Below are positions 16,854-26,771 of a stretch of DNA of 62,689 nt, piece by piece. The notes under the pieces were generated by a model, which did not search any database, had not been told where the DNA came from, and saw only the letters and a program-made list of their open reading frames with translations. Position 1 is the first letter of the stretch, and each line of letters starts with the position of its first letter. The stretch spans positions 1 to 62,689 of the forward strand of contig CAAGEG010000016.1 of assembly GCA_900768785.1 (NCBI GenBank), in the 5' to 3' direction. The translations under genes and the position numbers were made by a program. The DNA comes from an uncultured Prevotella sp. Its GTDB lineage: Bacteria; Bacteroidota; Bacteroidia; Bacteroidales; Bacteroidaceae.

Positions 16854-18047
16854 TTAGAGCAGATTCATTGTATCGGTTGCTATCATCAATTCCTCATCGG
16901 TAGGAATTACGCATACTGTTACTTTTGATTCAGGGGTTGAGATAATGGCTTCTTCGCCGTGAATACCCTTATTTTTCTCAACGTCAATCTTCACGCCCAT
17001 ATATTCCATATTAGAACATACTACTTCACGCATCTGTGCTTGGTTCTCACCTACACCGGCTGTAAAAACGATGATATCGCATCCGCCCATTGCAGCAGCA
17101 TAAGCTCCAACATATTTCTTTATTCTGTAATTATACATGTCAAGAGCTGTCTCTGCAAGTTTGTTTCCTTGCTCTATAGCTGTATCTATTTCACGCATAT
17201 CTGAAGAGATACCTGTGACACCGAGCAGACCACTCTTTTTATTGAGCAGTGCAGACATGCCGTCTGCATCAAGTCCTAACTTCTTTTCAATGAACGTTAC
17301 TGCACCTCCGTCAATGTCTCCACTACGTGTTCCCATCATCAAACCTTCAAGCGGAGTAAGTCCCATTGAAGTATCTACACACTTACCTCCGTCAACAGCA
17401 GCTACACTACCACCGTTTCCGATGTGACAAGTAATGATTTTCTTATCTGCAGCATTTACACCCAGATATTCACAAACACGTTGTGACACATATCGGTGAC
17501 TTGTTCCATGGAAGCCATAACGACGTACGCCATACTCCTTATATAGCTCGTAGGGGATTGCATACAAATATGCCTTTTCTGGCATTGTCTGATGAAAGGC
17601 AGTATCAAACACTCCCACTTGTGGCAAGCCGGGCATCAATTCGCTAACAGCTTTCACACCTTTAAGGTTTGCAGGATTGTGCAGTGGGGCAAGGTCTATA
17701 CAGTCTTCAAAAGCTTTCAAAACCTCGTCGTTAAGTATCACACTTTTATTGAACTTTTCTCCTCCGTGCACCATGCGGTGACCAACAGCGTTAATTTCGT
17801 TCAAATCTTTTATAACTCCTATTTCAGGGTCTGTAAGCAGACTGAATATGAATTTTACACCTTCAGTATGCTCCGGAATGTCGTGCATTATCTGTTTTTT
17901 CTCACCGTTAGGCAATTTCACTTTCACAAAAGCATTGTCAAGACCGACACGCTCAGCACCTCCCGATGTCATTACAGACTTGTCGTCCATATTATACAGC
18001 GCATACTTTATTGATGAACTGCCGCAATTTAAAACCAATATTTTCAT
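16854..18047 (-). CDS. ackA: acetate kinase
   Basis: A 397-residue ASKHA-fold enzyme converting acetyl phosphate and ADP to acetate and ATP. It begins MKILVLNCGSSSIKY and contains VGHRMVHGG, VFDTAFHQTMP, GFHGTSHRYVS, HIGNGGS and FTAGVGEN. It follows pta by 6 bp, forming the standard acetate-producing operon that supplies ATP in fermentation. Confidence 0.97.
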   Translation of the reverse strand: MKILVLNCGSSSIKYALYNMDDKSVMTSGGAERVGLDNAFVKVKLPNGEKKQIMHDIPEHTEGVKFIFSLLTDPEIGVIKDLNEINAVGHRMVHGGEKFNKSVILNDEVLKAFEDCIDLAPLHNPANLKGVKAVSELMPGLPQVGVFDTAFHQTMPEKAYLYAIPYELYKEYGVRRYGFHGTSHRYVSQRVCEYLGVNAADKKIITCHIGNGGSVAAVDGGKCVDTSMGLTPLEGLMMGTRSGDIDGGAVTFIEKKLGLDADGMSALLNKKSGLLGVTGISSDMREIDTAIEQGNKLAETALDMYNYRIKKYVGAYAAAMGGCDIIVFTAGVGENQAQMREVVCSNMEYMGVKIDVEKNKGIHGEEAIISTPESKVTVCVIPTDEELMIATDTMNLL

Positions 18048-18053
18048 GTCTTA

Positions 18054-19064
18054 TTATTTTTTTGCATCCATTGCTTGACAAGCAGTGATTGCCACAAGTT
18101 TATAAATATCATCTACCGAACAACCACGGCTTAGATCGTTTACCGGACGAGCAATACCTTGAAGTATAGGACCGAGAGCAACAGCATCACCAAGACGCTG
18201 AACAAGTTTATAACCAATATTTCCCACCTCAAGACAAGGGAACACAAGCACATTTGCCTTGCCGGCGATATCACTGCCGGGGGCTTTCTTCGCACCTACA
18301 GAAGGAACTAAAGCTGCGTCTGCCTGCAATTCTCCATCAACTTTTAGCTCCGGAGCAAGTTCTTTTGCTAACTTTGTTGCCTCTACAACTTTATCTACGA
18401 CCTCGTGAGATGCACTTCCTTTTGTTGAGAAACTAAGCATAGCAACACGTGGATCTGCAAATCCTGCTACCGATTTGGCTGTTTGTGCAGTACATACGGC
18501 TATCTGTGCCAACTGCTGTGCATCCGGCATTGGAGTAACGGCAACGTCACCAACAACGAGAACACCATTTTCGCCATATTGTGGTTGTTTGGTTACGAGC
18601 AACATTGCTCCGCTGACACATGTAATGCCCGGTGAGCACTTAATAATCTGTAATGCAGGGCGCAGTGTTTCTGCTGTTGTGCTCAACGCACCTGAGATCT
18701 GACCATCTGCACCACCGGTCTTTATTATCATACAACCCAAATAAAGAGGGTCTTTTACCAACTCACGAGCTTGTTCTATCGTCATGCCTTTCTTCTTACG
18801 AAGTTCTGCAAGCAATGCCGCATATTCTTCGCTCTTTGGATTATTTTCCGGATCAATAATCGTTGCCTTATCTATATTTGTCAATCCCCATCCTTCTGCG
18901 AGCTTGGCTATCTTTCCCGGATTACCAATAAGGATAATGTCTGCCACACTGTCGGCAAGCACTTTGTCTGCTGCCCTCAACGTGCGCTCCTCGGTGGCTT
19001 CGGGGAGTACTATGCGTTGCTTATTGCTTTTAGCACGCTCAATGATTTGTTGTACTAAATCCAT
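18054..19064 (-). CDS. pta: phosphate acetyltransferase (short form)
   Basis: A 336-residue enzyme that converts acetyl-CoA to acetyl phosphate. It has only the catalytic PTA_PTB domain, beginning IIERAKSNKQRIVLPEA, without the DRTGG regulatory extension of the long enterobacterial form. Characteristic segments are KTGGADGQISGALSTTAETLRPALQII and FPCLEVGNIGYKLVQRLG. ackA starts 6 bp after its stop. Confidence 0.96.
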   Translation of the reverse strand: MDLVQQIIERAKSNKQRIVLPEATEERTLRAADKVLADSVADIILIGNPGKIAKLAEGWGLTNIDKATIIDPENNPKSEEYAALLAELRKKKGMTIEQARELVKDPLYLGCMIIKTGGADGQISGALSTTAETLRPALQIIKCSPGITCVSGAMLLVTKQPQYGENGVLVVGDVAVTPMPDAQQLAQIAVCTAQTAKSVAGFADPRVAMLSFSTKGSASHEVVDKVVEATKLAKELAPELKVDGELQADAALVPSVGAKKAPGSDIAGKANVLVFPCLEVGNIGYKLVQRLGDAVALGPILQGIARPVNDLSRGCSVDDIYKLVAITACQAMDAKK

Positions 19065-19110
19065 TTGTTATAGTTTTAAAAGTAATATGTATTTTGCTAT
19101 TTCTAATTTG

Positions 19111-19118
19111 CAAAAATA
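19111..19118 (-). promoter_or_regulatory. predicted -7 box of pta-ackA
   Basis: On the minus strand TATTTTTG fits TAnnTTTG about 47 bp upstream of the pta start. The rest of 19119-19345 is AT-rich and shows no gene. Confidence 0.55.
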
Positions 19119-19345
19119 AATATTTTATCCGACTAAAAAAAATAAACATTAGTTATTTTATTGTATCTTTCAATTCAAGACTTCACTTTTCAAATCTTCA
19201 TTAATTTAAACATACAATTTTTAATCTCAAACTGCGGTGTTCTAGCATGCCTAAAATGACACTTAATTATCCCCAAGTGTTATCAAGGTTTGTTAACAAT
19301 AAATAAACGTGAGTTTTGATAGCCCTACATCAATTACATGAAATA

Positions 19346-20233
19346 TCAATATTTCACATAGTGTTTTAAGCGTTCTATTGTTTCGGGAGGGAAATCACGG
19401 GATAGGGAAAGCTCTTCAAGAGATGAAATATTGCCGTATTTTCGACGATGATCTACAATAGTCCGGGCTTGATAAAAGCCTATATAAGGGTGGCGGCAAA
19501 GCTGATTTACGGTCATGTGGTTTATATCTATAGTATGTGTTGGGGTACCATCAACAACAAAATATTTTAAAGCACTCTCCGGAAAGCCTCCTATCTCAAG
19601 AAGTTGGTCAACAGTATAAAAACCTCCAAGACGTTCTCTATATCTTACGATAGCCGTTGCATAATGGCTACCTATGCCCGGCACTCGTTTTAACATTGAC
19701 GTATCGGCAGAGTTAATGGCAACATGCTGACCTTCGCGCAGTTTTAAAGGATAGCGTATAGTATCTCTTATCACTATATGCTCGTTTTTAGGACGATATG
19801 ATTCTGATGCTTGCCTAAAATTTTCTCCAATCTCAATATATGGTTCAAGTTGTTTATATTCACCCATGGTAAGCCCATAAAGGCGCATAAAATCTTCTTT
19901 GCGGCTGAAAACGCCACCATGAGCTCTGTATTTGCAGATATTGCGCACCAAACGCGGGGATAAGCCAAGCTTTAACAACACATCCGGTTCTGCAGTATTA
20001 GGGTCAAAAGAGAACGGAGTGAGAGAATGTGTTCTTGTTTCATATTGTTCGTTGTCGTAATAAGGTTGTTTCTTGTACCCATTATATATCGTTATAGAAT
20101 CCGCAAATGGCTCAGGAGTTTCAGTCATACTATTACCGACAAAGATAAACACACCAATGGTTATCACAAGAATAAAAAGACAAAGTATTAAAACCTTGCG
20201 GTCGTTTTCTTGTAAATAGAATATGCTTTTCAT
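19346..20233 (-). CDS. ComEA-like helix-hairpin-helix protein
   Basis: From ATG 20233 the product has 295 residues with one N-terminal membrane segment (about 13-35) and an outside region carrying three helix-hairpin-helix units. Examples are FDPNTAEPDVLLKLGLS, INSADTSMLKRVPGIGSHYA and DINHMTVNQLCRHPYIGFYQA. This arrangement matches membrane-anchored ComEA-like DNA-binding proteins of Bacteroidetes. DNA binding is likely; a role in DNA uptake is not shown. It lies downstream of the two NSS transporters. Confidence 0.8.
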   Translation of the reverse strand: MKSIFYLQENDRKVLILCLFILVITIGVFIFVGNSMTETPEPFADSITIYNGYKKQPYYDNEQYETRTHSLTPFSFDPNTAEPDVLLKLGLSPRLVRNICKYRAHGGVFSRKEDFMRLYGLTMGEYKQLEPYIEIGENFRQASESYRPKNEHIVIRDTIRYPLKLREGQHVAINSADTSMLKRVPGIGSHYATAIVRYRERLGGFYTVDQLLEIGGFPESALKYFVVDGTPTHTIDINHMTVNQLCRHPYIGFYQARTIVDHRRKYGNISSLEELSLSRDFPPETIERLKHYVKY

Positions 20234-20272
20234 GGTCAATACTTTAGAGAATATCAATATAAAATGTCCATA

Positions 20273-21628
20273 TCATAATATTCCTAATTGGCGTAGAAAA
20301 ATCAACAATATTGCTGTAAGACAAATATATCTGACGGCAAAATACCATAGTTTGAACATCTTGCCACGTAGTGTTGCATGATTGGTAAACTCATGGTATA
20401 CCACTCTTTTGGATATATGCCAACCAACGAAAACACACGTTAGGAAACTGCCTATCGGCATAAGAATTTGTGCAGTAAGAAAATCAAAGAAGTCCATAAA
20501 TGACATACCAAACAAGCGCAAATTTTCTGACGCTCCAAGCGACAACGAACTTAATACAGCAAGAACGCAGCAAATGGATGTGACAATCCATGCACCACCT
20601 TTACGAGAAAGATTGAACTCTTCATGGAAGAAAGCTGTTCCTATCTCGTGCATGGAGATTGTAGAAGTTAGCGCTGCTAATGACATAAGAGCATAAAACA
20701 ACACAGATATTACATAACCCAAAGCCGGCAAGCCGAAGAACGCCTGCATAAAGACATTGGGGAGCGTGATGAATATAAGCGAAGGACCTTGATCGGGGCT
20801 GACACCAACTGAAAAAGCGGCGGGAAAAATCATCAACCCAGCAAGAACAGCCACAAGCACATCTATAAAAGCAATGCTAACGGCTGCCTTACCCAAATCT
20901 GTATTGCGATTAAAATAAGATGCATAAGTGCAAAGACACGCTGTTCCAAGACTTAGAGAGAAAAAGGCCTGTCCGAGTGCATCAAGAAAGACACTATGAG
21001 AAAGTTTTGTAAAATCAGGTTTAAACAAGAACTCCACACCAGCCCAAGCTCCGGGCAATGAGCAAGATGCTACAACAATTACAATAAGTAATATAAACAG
21101 AGTTGGCATTAGCATCTTGGAAGCCTTCTCTATACCTTGTCTTATTCCGTGAGACACTATATAGTGTGTAAGAAGGATGAATATAACCGCCATTAATGAC
21201 GGGCGTATCGCTTCTGAAGAGAAATCATTAAAATACTTGATAATATAATCTTTATCTCCTTGCAACTGCTCTGCAACAGATGCAAAAAAGTAGTGTAAAC
21301 ACCAGCCAGCCACAACAGAATAGAAGCCCAATATGATAAGAGATGTAAAAACACCCATATAACCTATAACTCCCCAATAGGGTTTATGAGCCAACTTACG
21401 ATATGAACGAGCGGCATTAGCAGCCGAGTTGCGCCCAACTGAAAATTCGGCTATCATGCCCGGTATACCAAGGAATAGAACACAACCGATGTAAATCAAT
21501 ATAAAAGCCGCTCCGCCATCATTACCAACCATATAAGGGAAGCGCCAAACGTTACCTAAACCGACTGCTGAGCCTGCTGTTGCAAGAATTACACCTATGC
21601 GACTACCAAAATTCGTCCTTTCTGACAT
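20273..21628 (-). CDS. sodium-dependent transporter, NSS family (first paralogue)
   Basis: A 451-residue membrane protein with the LeuT-like fold of Na+-coupled amino-acid/amine symporters, with twelve or so hydrophobic segments. The sodium-site signature GSRIGVILATAGSAVGLGNVWRFPY opens TM1 (only part is needed to recognise it), and SLGTACLCTYASYF lies in TM6. The start at 21628 (MSERTNFGSR) aligns with its paralogue. The substrate is unknown. It follows the second NSS gene by 16 bp and shares high similarity with it, so the pair arose by tandem duplication. Confidence 0.9.
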   Translation of the reverse strand: MSERTNFGSRIGVILATAGSAVGLGNVWRFPYMVGNDGGAAFILIYIGCVLFLGIPGMIAEFSVGRNSAANAARSYRKLAHKPYWGVIGYMGVFTSLIILGFYSVVAGWCLHYFFASVAEQLQGDKDYIIKYFNDFSSEAIRPSLMAVIFILLTHYIVSHGIRQGIEKASKMLMPTLFILLIVIVVASCSLPGAWAGVEFLFKPDFTKLSHSVFLDALGQAFFSLSLGTACLCTYASYFNRNTDLGKAAVSIAFIDVLVAVLAGLMIFPAAFSVGVSPDQGPSLIFITLPNVFMQAFFGLPALGYVISVLFYALMSLAALTSTISMHEIGTAFFHEEFNLSRKGGAWIVTSICCVLAVLSSLSLGASENLRLFGMSFMDFFDFLTAQILMPIGSFLTCVFVGWHISKRVVYHEFTNHATLRGKMFKLWYFAVRYICLTAILLIFLRQLGIL

Positions 21629-21644
21629 ATTTATAACCAACTAA

Positions 21645-23006
21645 TCAAATCCAACCAAACTGATGCAAAAATATCAAAATTATACCTACGGGACATATAT
21701 ATTTCATACAAAACAGATATGCATGAAAACATCTTCCGCGAAGAGTACCGAAATTGGTATATTCATCACGAACAATCTTATGTGGAAGATACCAACCGAC
21801 AAATAAGCATGTGAGGAACCCGCCTAAAGGTAACATTATCTGACCGGTAAAGAAATCAAGATAGTCAAACAGAGGACGATCAAACAATCTGATAAAATCC
21901 CATTTACCTAATGACAACGAGCATACAGCACCTATAATAGCACATAAAACCGTAACCATTGTGGCTGCATGAGGACGTGTAGTATGTAATTCCTCTTGAA
22001 AGAAAGCCGTACTAACTTCATGAAGAGAGATGAGAGATGTCAAAGCTGCCAATGCAAGAAGGGAATAAAAGCCCAATGCCACAACATATCCGAGCATTGG
22101 CATATCAGAAAAAGCCAGTTGGAACACATTAGGCAAGGTGATAAATACCAATGAAGGTCCCGAATCAGGACTTATGCCTACAGAAAAAGCGGCAGGGAAA
22201 ATCATCAAACCTGCAAGTATAGCAACAATAGAGTCAATAATACTTATTTGTACGGCAGACTTCATCAAATTGGTTTGTCGGCTAAAATAAGAAGCGTAAG
22301 TACAAAGGCATCCCATTCCTATGCTCAAAGAATAGAATGCTTGTCCTAAAGCACCTAAAAAGACGCTTGAATCAACAGCAGAGAAATCAGGATGAAAGAG
22401 GAACTTAATGCCTTTGCCGGCATTGGGCAGCATGCAAGAAGATACCACAATCACCAACAATAAGATAAACAATATTGGCATAAGCAATTTTGAAGCTTTC
22501 TCAATACCACCTCTAACACCACGAACTATAATAAAATGAGTTGCTACGAGAAACAATATTGTCCATATTACCGGTTTTACAGGGTCTTTCTCAAATGCAT
22601 TGAAATAGCTTGTAAAATATTCGGGTGAGCCATTTAGATGTCCTAACAAAGAAGCATAAACATATTGAAGGCACCAACCCGATACTACTGCGTAATACCC
22701 GGTAATAAGAAAACCGGTAAACACCCCTATATAACCTACAAACATCCAAGGGGAGTTGCCGGACAAAGTGCGATAAGCACGTGCAGTATTAGATGCTGCA
22801 TGGCGACCGATAATAAATTCGCTCAACATACATGGTATGCCAAGAAGCAAAACACATGCGATGTAAAGAAGAATGAAAGCTGCACCACCATGTTCACCGG
22901 TCATATAAGGGAAACGCCACACATTTCCCAATCCGACAGATGAACCTGCTGTTGCAAGGATCACTCCCAACTTACTTCCGAAATTAGCTCTTTCTATCTG
23001 TGACAT
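21645..23006 (-). CDS. sodium-dependent transporter, NSS family (second paralogue)
   Basis: A 453-residue NSS symporter, close paralogue of the next gene, with the same TM1 motif (ATAGSSVGLGNVWRFPY) and TM6 motif (SIGMGCLCTYASYF). ATG 23006 is chosen because a -7 box at 23034-23041 would overlap the longer start at 23036. It is probably the first gene of an NSS-NSS-ComEA-like unit. The substrate, likely an amino acid or related amine, cannot be told from sequence. Confidence 0.9.
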   Translation of the reverse strand: MSQIERANFGSKLGVILATAGSSVGLGNVWRFPYMTGEHGGAAFILLYIACVLLLGIPCMLSEFIIGRHAASNTARAYRTLSGNSPWMFVGYIGVFTGFLITGYYAVVSGWCLQYVYASLLGHLNGSPEYFTSYFNAFEKDPVKPVIWTILFLVATHFIIVRGVRGGIEKASKLLMPILFILLLVIVVSSCMLPNAGKGIKFLFHPDFSAVDSSVFLGALGQAFYSLSIGMGCLCTYASYFSRQTNLMKSAVQISIIDSIVAILAGLMIFPAAFSVGISPDSGPSLVFITLPNVFQLAFSDMPMLGYVVALGFYSLLALAALTSLISLHEVSTAFFQEELHTTRPHAATMVTVLCAIIGAVCSLSLGKWDFIRLFDRPLFDYLDFFTGQIMLPLGGFLTCLFVGWYLPHKIVRDEYTNFGTLRGRCFHAYLFCMKYICPVGIILIFLHQFGWI

Positions 23007-23033
23007 AATGATATTTTCATCGTAATTTGCTTG

Positions 23034-23061
23034 CAAAAATACAAAGATTATCCTAATTTTG
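23034..23061. promoter_or_regulatory. divergent -7 boxes for the NSS genes and vanZ
   Basis: On the minus strand TATTTTTG (23041-23034) lies upstream of the NSS gene. On the plus strand TAATTTTG (23054-23061) lies upstream of vanZ. The two promoters are nearly back to back. Confidence 0.6.
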
Positions 23062-23082
23062 CATTAAAAAGAGACATAAAAT

Positions 23083-23475
23083 ATGAAATACAGCAACAGA
23101 ATAACATCCAAATATCCATTATCCTGCTTATGTATCATCATTATATGGATACTTTGTTTCTGCACACCGCCACATACACCACTTGACAATGTAGCTCTTG
23201 CAGACAAATGGACACATATCATAATGTATGGTGGCACATGTTCTATTATTTTGTTAGAATATATAAAATGCCATAATGACATAAAATTTGGACATATCAT
23301 TTGGGTATGGTTGATTCCTGTTGCAATGGGTGGCTTGATAGAGATACTGCAAGCACACTGCACAAACGGCAGAAGAAGTGGAGATTGGATAGACTTTATA
23401 GCCAATATTATTGGAGCAACAATTGCTTTCTTCATAGGACTCTTAATAATAAGAGTCCGTAAAAATACAAAATAA
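23083..23475 (+). CDS. VanZ-family membrane protein
   Basis: A 130-residue protein with about four membrane segments and the VanZ-like pattern DKWTHIIMYGG, GGLIEILQ and GDWIDFIANIIGA. VanZ confers low-level teicoplanin resistance in enterococci, but most chromosomal homologues such as this have no assigned function. It stands alone, divergent from the NSS transporters. Confidence 0.85.
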   Translation: MKYSNRITSKYPLSCLCIIIIWILCFCTPPHTPLDNVALADKWTHIIMYGGTCSIILLEYIKCHNDIKFGHIIWVWLIPVAMGGLIEILQAHCTNGRRSGDWIDFIANIIGATIAFFIGLLIIRVRKNTK

Positions 23476-23506
23476 ATAAAGCAAATGCAACTTTAGTAAA
23501 AAGAAC

Positions 23507-23539
23507 AGAGGCAAAATATCATGTTGACATTATGCCTCT
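23507..23539. terminator. hairpin between vanZ and the 47-residue gene
   Basis: AGAGGCA at 23507-23513 pairs with TGCCTCT at 23533-23539, between convergent genes. The stem is short, so it is a modest bidirectional candidate. Confidence 0.5.
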
Positions 23540-23578
23540 AATAATTATGCGTTTAATGGCTTGCTGGAAAGCGACACT

Positions 23579-23722
23579 TTACATCTGTTGTACCATATAT
23601 ATAATTACGAACAACAATGCGAACAATATTAGTGCTGCAAAAATCCATGCTATAACCAAGTTGGCTTGTTTCTCTTGACGGGCATCACGCTTTGCCCGAC
23701 GTATCTTACTTTTTTCACTCAT
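23579..23722 (-). CDS. small single-span membrane protein, 47 residues
   Basis: The minus strand encodes MSEKSKIRRAKRDARQEKQA, then a hydrophobic helix at about residues 22-43 (VIAWIFAALILFALLFVIIY), then MVQQM. The strongly basic N-terminus predicts an N-in orientation. The reading frame has clear protein-like composition and ends cleanly. I do not recognise a named family. It lies 64 bp downstream of prfB on the same strand and may be co-transcribed with it. Confidence 0.7.
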   Translation of the reverse strand: MSEKSKIRRAKRDARQEKQANLVIAWIFAALILFALLFVIIYMVQQM

Positions 23723-23786
23723 AGTATTGATTTTTTATGGCAATATATGCCGTAGTTAATATTATATTAAATGGATTTTCTGATTA

Positions 23787-24908
23787 TTATTCTTCATCAT
23801 TTACAGGAAATTCCATAAGGTATGCTTTTATAAAGCCATCAATTTTTCCATCCATAACACCATCAACATCAGATGTTTGATAATTGGTTCGATGATCTTT
23901 CACACGTCTATCATCGAATACATAACTTCTAATCTGACTTCCCCACTCTATCTTCTTCTTGCCTGCCTCTATCTTCGCTTGTGCTTCAAGACGCTTTTTC
24001 ATAGCACGATCGTATAGCTGTGATTTAAGTAATCTCATAGCATTGTTGCGGTTTTCAAGTTGTTTGCGGCTTTCTGTATTTTCAATAAGTATTTCCTCCT
24101 CTTCTCCGGTATCAGGATCAACGTATTGATAACGTAATCGAACACCTGTTTCCACCTTGTTAACGTTCTGTCCACCGGCTCCACCGGAACGGAATAAATC
24201 CCAACTAACCTTAGATGGGTCAACATAAACCTCTATTGTATCATCAACAAGAGGCGAGACAAAGACACTGGCAAAACTCGTCATACGTTTTCCCTGTGCA
24301 TTAAATGGAGAAACTCTTACAAGACGATGAACCCCATTCTCACTCTTGAGGTATCCATATGCATATTCGCCTCCTTCAATCTCCATTGTAACACTCTTTA
24401 TTCCGGCTTCATCGCCTTCTTGCAAATCACTAACAGTTACTTTGTGACCATGAGATTCAGACCAACGCATATACATTCGCATAAGCATTTGTGCCCAATC
24501 TTGACTTTCGGTTCCGCCAGCCCCGCTGTTTATTTTTAACACACAGTCCATAGGATCTTCTTTTTGGCGCAACATATTCATAAGTTCCAATGCTTCTATG
24601 GAGCGTATAGCTCTATCATAATCATTATCAACTTCTTCCTCTGTTACCATTTCATCATGATAAAAATCAAAAGCCAACTGAAGTTCATCTGCATAAAGTC
24701 TTACCTCTTTATAACCATCTATCCACTTTTGGATACCTTTTACTTTTTTCATTTGCTCCTGTGCCCTTTGAGGATCATCCCAGAAATCAGGAGCCTGAGT
24801 TCGTAATTGTTCTTCCTCAAACTCAATTTTCTTCTTGTCTATATCCAAATAACGATGTAAAGCTTCTGCACGCTCCAATACATCTTTTAATTGGTCGCTT
24901 GTTATCAT
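23787..24908 (-). CDS. prfB: peptide chain release factor 2, without programmed frameshift
   Basis: A 373-residue RF2 that terminates translation at UGA and UAA. It has the codon-recognition motif SPF (RVSPFNAQGKR) and the catalytic GGQ motif (SGGAGGQNVNKVETG). In E. coli the reading frame shifts at CUU-UGA around codon 25. Here the equivalent stretch (EALHRYLDIDKK) is in one continuous frame, coded TTG GAT, so the autoregulatory frameshift site is absent. The UGA-dependent feedback is therefore lost or never present. Confidence 0.95.
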   Translation of the reverse strand: MITSDQLKDVLERAEALHRYLDIDKKKIEFEEEQLRTQAPDFWDDPQRAQEQMKKVKGIQKWIDGYKEVRLYADELQLAFDFYHDEMVTEEEVDNDYDRAIRSIEALELMNMLRQKEDPMDCVLKINSGAGGTESQDWAQMLMRMYMRWSESHGHKVTVSDLQEGDEAGIKSVTMEIEGGEYAYGYLKSENGVHRLVRVSPFNAQGKRMTSFASVFVSPLVDDTIEVYVDPSKVSWDLFRSGGAGGQNVNKVETGVRLRYQYVDPDTGEEEEILIENTESRKQLENRNNAMRLLKSQLYDRAMKKRLEAQAKIEAGKKKIEWGSQIRSYVFDDRRVKDHRTNYQTSDVDGVMDGKIDGFIKAYLMEFPVNDEE

Positions 24909-24959
24909 ATCAAATTTATAATTCTAAAAAACACAAACAATTACAGTATAATAGCATTT

Positions 24960-26771
24960 TTATGATTCCGCATACATATTGTCAATCACATCCGAATAGT
25001 TCTTTTCAAGGACTTTTCTTCTTATTTTTAACGTATTGGTCAGTTCTCCTTTCTCCATTGTAAACTGATTAGGCAGGAGAGTAAAACGTTTTACTTTTTC
25101 ATAGCTTGCAAGCTGTTGTTGCAAAGTATCTATTCTCTCTGCAATCATCTGTATTATTCGCTTGTCATTACACAATTCTTCACGATTGTTATAAACGATA
25201 TTATGACTGCCTGCGTATTCTTCAAGTAACGAATAATCGGGGATAATAAGTGCGGAAACAAACTTTTTTGTATCAGCTATTACAGCAATCTGATCTATGA
25301 ATTTATCTACCAACAGTTTTGACTCTATCATTTGTGGAGCTATATATTTCCCATTTGACGTTTTGAAAAGATCTTTTATTCTATCTTTCAAAAATAGTTC
25401 TCCATCACGCAAATACCCCGAATCACCGGTGTGGAAATAGCCTTCTTCATCAAAAACTTCACTATTTAAAGAATCTCGTTTATAATATCCTTTAGTAATA
25501 GTCGGACCTTTTAATAATACTTCGTCATTATCTCCAATCTTAATACTTATACTACTGATAGGATATCCAACAGAACCTACAGTATAAGGTTTTCCCTTAT
25601 GATTACAAGAAACAGTTGCTAAACTTTCAGTAAGTCCATAACCAACAATCATTGATATCCCGATGGAATGGACAAATTCTTCTACTTCGGCAGAGACAGC
25701 AGCACCTGCAGTAGGAAAAATATTAGGATTTTCAAGCCCTATCTGTTTGCGAACAAGACTAAAAAGAGTGCGATTTACAAAATTATATTTAAGTTGCAGG
25801 TCAACAGGTGGACGTTTTCCACGACTTAGGAACTCTATATTGTACTTGCGTCCAATAGCCAACGCAGATTTAAATAATTTACGTTGAATAGGATTTGCTC
25901 TATCTATCTTATCCTTAACACCCACATAAACTTTTTCCCAAAAACGTGGTACAGAGCACATACATGTCGGATGTGTCTCTCGCATTGATTTTTGAACTTC
26001 ATGAGGATTTGTATTTATCACTATCTCTGCACCTTCACTAAGACAAAGGAAAGTCCATCCCCTTTCAAATATATGAGTAATAGGCAAAAAATTCATTATT
26101 CTATCCTTTTCCGTTACAGGAACAACTTCATCATTTGCCTTTAGAGCAGCAGCATACTGACCATAAGTAAGCATAACTCCTTTGCTATCTCCGGTGGTCC
26201 CACTTGTATAGAGTATATTACACAAATCTTCATCGTTTGCTTGCGCATAGAGTTTCTCTACTTCAGACTGTCTTGGTCTGTGCTCTCCTAATTTTAAAAA
26301 GTCATCAAATGTAATTGTCGTTTTATCATCAGGTGCAATTACAACACGATTATCAAAAACAATAATTCTCTCAAGGCTAGGACAATGAGAAAAAACACGA
26401 TGAGCTTTGTCATACTGTTCCTGTTCACCTACAAAGAGACAACGAATTTGAGCATCTTCTATAATAAATTGTATCTGCTGTTCACTACTTGTAGCATAAA
26501 AAGGTACTGTTACAGCCCGAATGCCAAATGCGCCAAAATCAGTATAAAAATATTGCAAAGAATTTTGAGAGAAAACTCCTATATTCTCTTGAACTTTCAC
26601 ACCAATATTAAGCAATGCATTAGAAACGGTTTGGACTTTATCTGCGAACCGCCGCCAGGAGACTGATTTCCACGTATCACCTCCAAAGTTTTTGTATATA
26701 AGGGCTCTTCTATTCCCATACTTTCTTGCTTGCTCAATAATAAGCGTTGAAAGATGACATCTCGTTTGCAT
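24960..26771 (-). CDS. long-chain fatty acid--CoA ligase (AMP-forming)
   Basis: A 603-residue ANL-superfamily enzyme activating long-chain fatty acids to acyl-CoA. The AMP-binding loop YTSGTTGDSKG lies at about 188-198, with GYGLTESLATVS, EEGYFHTGDSGYL and the hinge KDRIKDLFKTSNGKYIAP. The last is typical of the FadD/FAA1-like long-chain group. It provides acyl donors that the several acyltransferases in this window could use, though that link is inference. Confidence 0.92.
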   Translation of the reverse strand: MQTRCHLSTLIIEQARKYGNRRALIYKNFGGDTWKSVSWRRFADKVQTVSNALLNIGVKVQENIGVFSQNSLQYFYTDFGAFGIRAVTVPFYATSSEQQIQFIIEDAQIRCLFVGEQEQYDKAHRVFSHCPSLERIIVFDNRVVIAPDDKTTITFDDFLKLGEHRPRQSEVEKLYAQANDEDLCNILYTSGTTGDSKGVMLTYGQYAAALKANDEVVPVTEKDRIMNFLPITHIFERGWTFLCLSEGAEIVINTNPHEVQKSMRETHPTCMCSVPRFWEKVYVGVKDKIDRANPIQRKLFKSALAIGRKYNIEFLSRGKRPPVDLQLKYNFVNRTLFSLVRKQIGLENPNIFPTAGAAVSAEVEEFVHSIGISMIVGYGLTESLATVSCNHKGKPYTVGSVGYPISSISIKIGDNDEVLLKGPTITKGYYKRDSLNSEVFDEEGYFHTGDSGYLRDGELFLKDRIKDLFKTSNGKYIAPQMIESKLLVDKFIDQIAVIADTKKFVSALIIPDYSLLEEYAGSHNIVYNNREELCNDKRIIQMIAERIDTLQQQLASYEKVKRFTLLPNQFTMEKGELTNTLKIRRKVLEKNYSDVIDNMYAES

